Shown: positions 6,882-9,602 of the stretch, piece after piece
Position numbering within the stretch: the stretch's first letter is position 1
Layout of the letters: each line of letters begins with the position of its first letter
From: an uncultured Marmoricola sp.
GTDB taxonomy: Bacteria > Actinomycetota > Actinomycetes > Propionibacteriales > Nocardioidaceae
Assembly (NCBI GenBank): GCA_937868455.1
Contig: CALMMO010000274.1
Span: 1 to 9,602 of the forward strand
DNA length: 9,602 nucleotides
Reading direction: 5' to 3'
The notes under the pieces: generated by a model
Database searches by the model: none
The model's input: the letters and a program-made list of their open reading frames with translations, nothing else
What the model was told of the DNA's origin: nothing
Translations under genes and position numbers: made by a program

Positions 6882-7700
6882 CTAAGTGAGTGGGGCCTTC
6901 GGCGAAGGTGGCTTATCCACAGCCGCCTCACCAGCCGCTCGCATCGCAGCAAGTGGCAGGTGCGCAGCCCCAACGCCCGTCATCGCGCTGACCTGCAGCA
7001 CCGCCTGGTGCACCAACAGGTCCAACCCGCTCACGACAGTGCCGCTGGTGTGCTGGACCAACGGGGGGGGCCAGGGGTGGTAGATCACGTCAAAGAGCAC
7101 CTTGGTGCCCTGCGTTCTCTGGATCAACTCCTGCGACTGGGCTGTGGCCGGAATCGTGGAGGCGATCAGATCGGCCTCGAGCGCTGGGCCAGCTAGCGGC
7201 GCCCAGGTGGCAATGGGCGAGACCGAGAGGGCTGCGGCTGCGCGGTCTTCAGAACGCGAGAGCACCCGCACCGACTCACATCCCAGCATCTCAAGTGCTA
7301 GCACCAACGAACCTGCAGTAGCTCCGGCCCCCACGATCACAGCACTGTGGATGGGCTCGCTCCAACGCTCCTTGATCGCGTTCACCGCACCTGGAACATC
7401 GGTGTTGTCGGCATGCCAACCAGATTCGGTGCGCAGCAACGTGTTGGCTGCCTGAGCGCGCATCGCCAAAGCACTCACCTGCTCCGCCAACGCGAGCACT
7501 TCACGTTTGAGCGGCATGGTGAGCGACAAGCCAGCCCATTCGGGTCCACAACTCGCCAGGAAGTCTGCCAACTGCGACTCAGTGACGTCGATCGCGTCGT
7601 AGGTCCAATCGGCTAGGCCCAGTTCGGCATAGGCGGCCCGGTGCAGGATCGGCGACAGCGAATGCGAGATGGGGCTACCCAGCACCGCACAACGAGGCAT
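6882..7700 (-). CDS. aroE: Shikimate dehydrogenase (NADP+)
   Basis: A 272-residue enzyme that reduces 3-dehydroshikimate to shikimate. The N-terminal substrate domain has GSPISHSLSP (8-17), GLSLTMPLK with catalytic K65, and AANTL with N86, followed by HADNTD with catalytic D101. The nucleotide-binding loop is VGAGATAG (123-130), a variant of the GAGGxxxA motif. GLDLLVHQAV (225-234) is the C-terminal substrate-binding motif, with Q232. I place the start at the ATG at 7700, which forms a TGATG junction with the mltG stop, the same type of junction as aroC/aroK. A GTG at 7706 would add two residues (ML) and is less likely. The conserved YxPxxTPL segment reads YHPWPPPL, and the three prolines are encoded by a run of eight C residues (plus-strand G run 7063-7070). 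The last 14 residues are a proline/lysine tail. Confidence 0.94.
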   Translation of the reverse strand: MPRCAVLGSPISHSLSPILHRAAYAELGLADWTYDAIDVTESQLADFLASCGPEWAGLSLTMPLKREVLALAEQVSALAMRAQAANTLLRTESGWHADNTDVPGAVNAIKERWSEPIHSAVIVGAGATAGSLVLALEMLGCESVRVLSRSEDRAAAALSVSPIATWAPLAGPALEADLIASTIPATAQSQELIQRTQGTKVLFDVIYHPWPPPLVQHTSGTVVSGLDLLVHQAVLQVSAMTGVGAAHLPLAAMRAAGEAAVDKPPSPKAPLT

Positions 7701-8881
7701 CAGCACTCATCGTGGGTCTGGCAGTACACCTTCAGCTTCTCCACATTCTTCAGATGCTGGGAATAGCTGTCGGTGTAGAGCGTGGTCTGGTGGTCATAAT
7801 CAGGCACGAAGTACAACCAAGGCCCCTTGGCAGGGTTCAAAGCAGCCTCGATGGTCTCGCGACCCGGCGATCCGATCGGCCCTGGAGGCAACCCGTCGTG
7901 TGTGTAGGTGTTGTACGGCGAAGCGCTTTCCCTCATCTTCGAGGTCGTCCAGACATCACCAGAGTTCGTCTTGCGGAAGATGTAGGAAATGGTGGAGTCC
8001 AACTGCAATCGCATCGGCTCATCAAGTCTGTTGTAGAGCACCCGAGCGACCTTGGGGTAGTCATCACTTCGGTTAGCTTCGTACTCCAAAATGCTCGCCA
8101 CCGTCAGCACCTGCTCGGTGGTAAGTCCGAGTTCCTTCGCCTTGGCCTCGATATCCAGTTCGGTCTCAACTTGCTTGGTCTGTTCGACCATTTGCTTGAC
8201 CAACTCCAGCGCGCTCATCCCAGGGGCAACGGTGTAGGTCGCTGGGAAGAGGTATCCCTCTGGGTTGCCCTCAGCATCTGCTGGTAGCCCCAAAGATGGG
8301 TCCTTGAGGGCTTGACGCACCTCGCGCTTCTTGAAGTCCGTCTTAGCCACAATGGTGGCGATGACATCACGCACCCGGGCGCCTTCGGTGACGGTGACGC
8401 GCGTTTGAATCAAGTTGTCCGGATCAAGCAACACTGCCAAGGCGTCCTGGGCCGCCATCTGCTTCTTCATTTGGTAGAAGCCAACCTGGATGAGATTGGA
8501 ATCCGGATCAGCCTTGGCTACCAACAAGAAGGCGTCAACGCTCTTGACCACACCAGCAGCCTTGAGCCCTTGGCCTATCGCGGCCACCGTGTCGCCTTGG
8601 TGGACCTCGAACATAACCTCCCCCGAGCCCGGGCCAGCAAAGTCGGGGCCAACACGCGATTGAATTATTTTGTACGTCGCGAGGGCACCGCCTCCCAGCA
8701 GCACTGCTAACGCGAGGAAAACTGCCGCCACCTTGGCGCCACCGCCGCGCTTGGGAGTCTCCTCGCGCCGACTGGTCTGCGCCCGACCGCTTTCGGACCG
8801 GCGGCGAGGCTGGCTGGACGACTCGGGGCGAGGCGGACGATTGTGCCGCGGGTCTTCGGGAATCAAGCCGATGTTGCTCAC
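7700..8881 (-). CDS. mltG: Endolytic murein transglycosylase MltG (YceG-like)
   Basis: A 393-residue inner-membrane enzyme that cleaves nascent glycan strands and is thought to set their length. Residues 1-49 are a basic, proline/serine/arginine-rich cytoplasmic tail. One membrane helix spans about 50-70, and the rest is extracytoplasmic. A LysM-like part is at about 88-155. The catalytic YceG domain follows: EGYLFPATYTV (208-218), VASILEYEAN (261-270) with the likely catalytic glutamate E266, VARVLYNRL (278-286), and SPYNTYTHDGLPPGPIGSPG (321-340). The long disordered tail is common in actinobacterial MltG. The GTG start at 8881 is supported by AGGAA seven bases upstream (8893-8889) and by a GTGA overlap with the ruvX stop. 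The stop overlaps the aroE ATG by one base (TGATG). Confidence 0.95.
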   Translation of the reverse strand: MSNIGLIPEDPRHNRPPRPESSSQPRRRSESGRAQTSRREETPKRGGGAKVAAVFLALAVLLGGGALATYKIIQSRVGPDFAGPGSGEVMFEVHQGDTVAAIGQGLKAAGVVKSVDAFLLVAKADPDSNLIQVGFYQMKKQMAAQDALAVLLDPDNLIQTRVTVTEGARVRDVIATIVAKTDFKKREVRQALKDPSLGLPADAEGNPEGYLFPATYTVAPGMSALELVKQMVEQTKQVETELDIEAKAKELGLTTEQVLTVASILEYEANRSDDYPKVARVLYNRLDEPMRLQLDSTISYIFRKTNSGDVWTTSKMRESASPYNTYTHDGLPPGPIGSPGRETIEAALNPAKGPWLYFVPDYDHQTTLYTDSYSQHLKNVEKLKVYCQTHDEC

Positions 8882-9354
8882 GAGTTGGTTCCTGTCTGGT
8901 CTGAGGCGATGAGGAGTTCCCCGCCCGGTTTCCCGGAAACTCGCTCGCTATCAAGTGCATGTTGCAAGATCACTACGGCAGCTGCCTGGTCGACGACGGC
9001 TCGAGTGCGCTTGCCTTTGCGGCCCGATGCTCGCAGCGCCTGATGGGCGCTAACGGTGGTGAGCCGCTCATCGACAAGGCGCACTCCAACTGGGGCAACC
9101 AAGCTGGAGAGATGATGTGCAAACGTGCGCACTTTAGCTGCCGCCGGACCTTCGCGTCCGTTCAGCGAGGTCGGCAAGCCCACCACAATCTCCATAGGTT
9201 CGAATTCACCTACCAAGGCTACGAGCCGACCAAAGGCCTCTTGGCCCTGCTGAACCGTCTCAACAGGCGTGGCGATGATGCCGGCAGGGTCGCAACTAGC
9301 AACCCCGATCCGGGCATCCCCCGGATCGAGACCTAGCCGCACTCCCAACCGCAC
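8878..9354 (-). CDS. ruvX: RuvX/YqgF family putative Holliday junction resolvase / pre-16S rRNA nuclease
   Basis: A 158-residue cytoplasmic protein with an RNase H-like fold. The N-terminal strand carries GLDPGDARIGVA (acidic residue D10). The middle has VVGLPTSLNGREG, followed by VDERLTTV (D95-E96), and near the end is VDQAAAVVILQ (D122). These are the conserved acidic positions of the family. In E. coli YqgF is needed for 16S rRNA 5'-end maturation; a resolvase role has been proposed by homology. The annotated GTG at 9354 lies two bases after the alaS stop. A second in-frame GTG at 9342 would give MRLGLDPG, closer to the usual family length before the first motif, so the start is uncertain by four codons. 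Neither has a clear Shine-Dalgarno sequence, which fits coupling to alaS. The stop overlaps the mltG start by four bases (GTGA). Confidence 0.93.
   Translation of the reverse strand: MRLGVRLGLDPGDARIGVASCDPAGIIATPVETVQQGQEAFGRLVALVGEFEPMEIVVGLPTSLNGREGPAAAKVRTFAHHLSSLVAPVGVRLVDERLTTVSAHQALRASGRKGKRTRAVVDQAAAVVILQHALDSERVSGKPGGELLIASDQTGTNS
8889..8893 (-). promoter_or_regulatory. Ribosome-binding site of mltG
   Basis: AGGAA lies seven bases before the GTG at 8881, within the end of ruvX. It supports the GTG start in the GTGA overlap. Confidence 0.65.
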
Positions 9355-9356
9355 GC

Positions 9357-9602
9357 TTAGCCCAGTCCCGCCACAACGGCGGCCAGTGCCCGATCCACTC
9401 CGCTGGCGTCGGTGCCACCGCCTTGAGCTAGGTCTGGTTTGCCGCCGCCCTTGCCGCCGACCTCAGCACACGCGGCCCTGACCAGGTCGCCAGCTGAGAG
9501 TCCACGCTCGCGAGCAGCATCGTTGAGTGCAACCACGATGGCCGGCTTGTTGTCAGAGACCCCGACAATCGCCACGACCGCCGGACGGTCCGCAGGCATC
9601 CG
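9357..9602 (-). CDS. alaS: Alanyl-tRNA synthetase, C-terminal fragment (5' end outside the window)
   Basis: The last 81 codons of a gene that enters from the right edge. The visible protein matches the end of the AlaRS C-terminal (DHHA1-type) domain. It has a beta-strand-rich start, then a glycine-rich [15 protein letters not shown] stretch, the counterpart of the family's GGxGGGRPDxAQAGG signature, and a short terminal helix. AlaRS charges tRNA-Ala in the cytoplasm; this C-terminal part helps bind tRNA and couples editing to aminoacylation. The frame is open through the window edge (CGG ATG...), so the internal ATG at 9599 is not the start. The gene ends with TAA, two bases before the ruvX GTG. 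The alaS-ruvX-mltG order is standard in Actinobacteria and supports the call. The catalytic and editing domains cannot be seen here. Confidence 0.93.
   Translation of the reverse strand, partial: RMPADRPAVVAIVGVSDNKPAIVVALNDAARERGLSAGDLVRAACAEVGGKGGGKPDLAQGGGTDASGVDRALAAVVAGLG

Overview
The window is a compact, gene-dense piece of a high-GC bacterial chromosome. Every gene I can support lies on the minus strand, so the transcript reads from position 9602 down to 1. The order is alaS (3' end), ruvX, mltG, aroE, a prepilin-type peptidase, aroC, aroK, aroB, aroQ, a SIMPL-domain protein, efp, nusB, a SAM methyltransferase and a membrane protein cut by the left edge. This closely matches the conserved actinobacterial alaS-ruvX-mltG-aro-efp-nusB neighbourhood (compare the Mycobacterium tuberculosis Rv2555c-Rv2533c region). 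An actinobacterial EF-P with an unmodified-type PGKGP loop also fits. I read the host as a member of Actinomycetota with high to moderate GC; I cannot name the genus.

Right part (9602-7700): the end of alanyl-tRNA synthetase, the Holliday-junction resolvase-like/16S rRNA maturation protein RuvX, and the membrane-bound lytic transglycosylase MltG. Centre (7700-2916): five shikimate-pathway genes, aroE, aroC, aroK, aroB and aroQ. They cover dehydroquinate synthesis, its dehydration, shikimate dehydrogenation, shikimate phosphorylation and the final chorismate synthase step. The first step (DAHP synthase) and the EPSP synthase step (aroA) are not in the window. A short A24 prepilin-peptidase-family membrane protein sits between aroE and aroC.

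Left part (2864-1): an anchored SIMPL-domain protein occupies the slot between aroQ and efp where relatives often have an aminopeptidase gene. Then come efp, nusB, and a tightly coupled methyltransferase plus membrane-protein pair that I do not recognise by name.

Most junctions overlap by 1-4 bases (GTGA, ATGA or TGATG), which suggests one translationally coupled operon. The real gaps are 54 bases before aroC, 51 before the SIMPL gene and 81 before efp. Two of these hold inverted repeats close to the start codon. No promoter, RNA gene, mobile element or CRISPR array was found. There is no gene-free stretch over 300 bases. I see no convincing undescribed system; the best leads are the methyltransferase/membrane-protein pair and the two leader hairpins.
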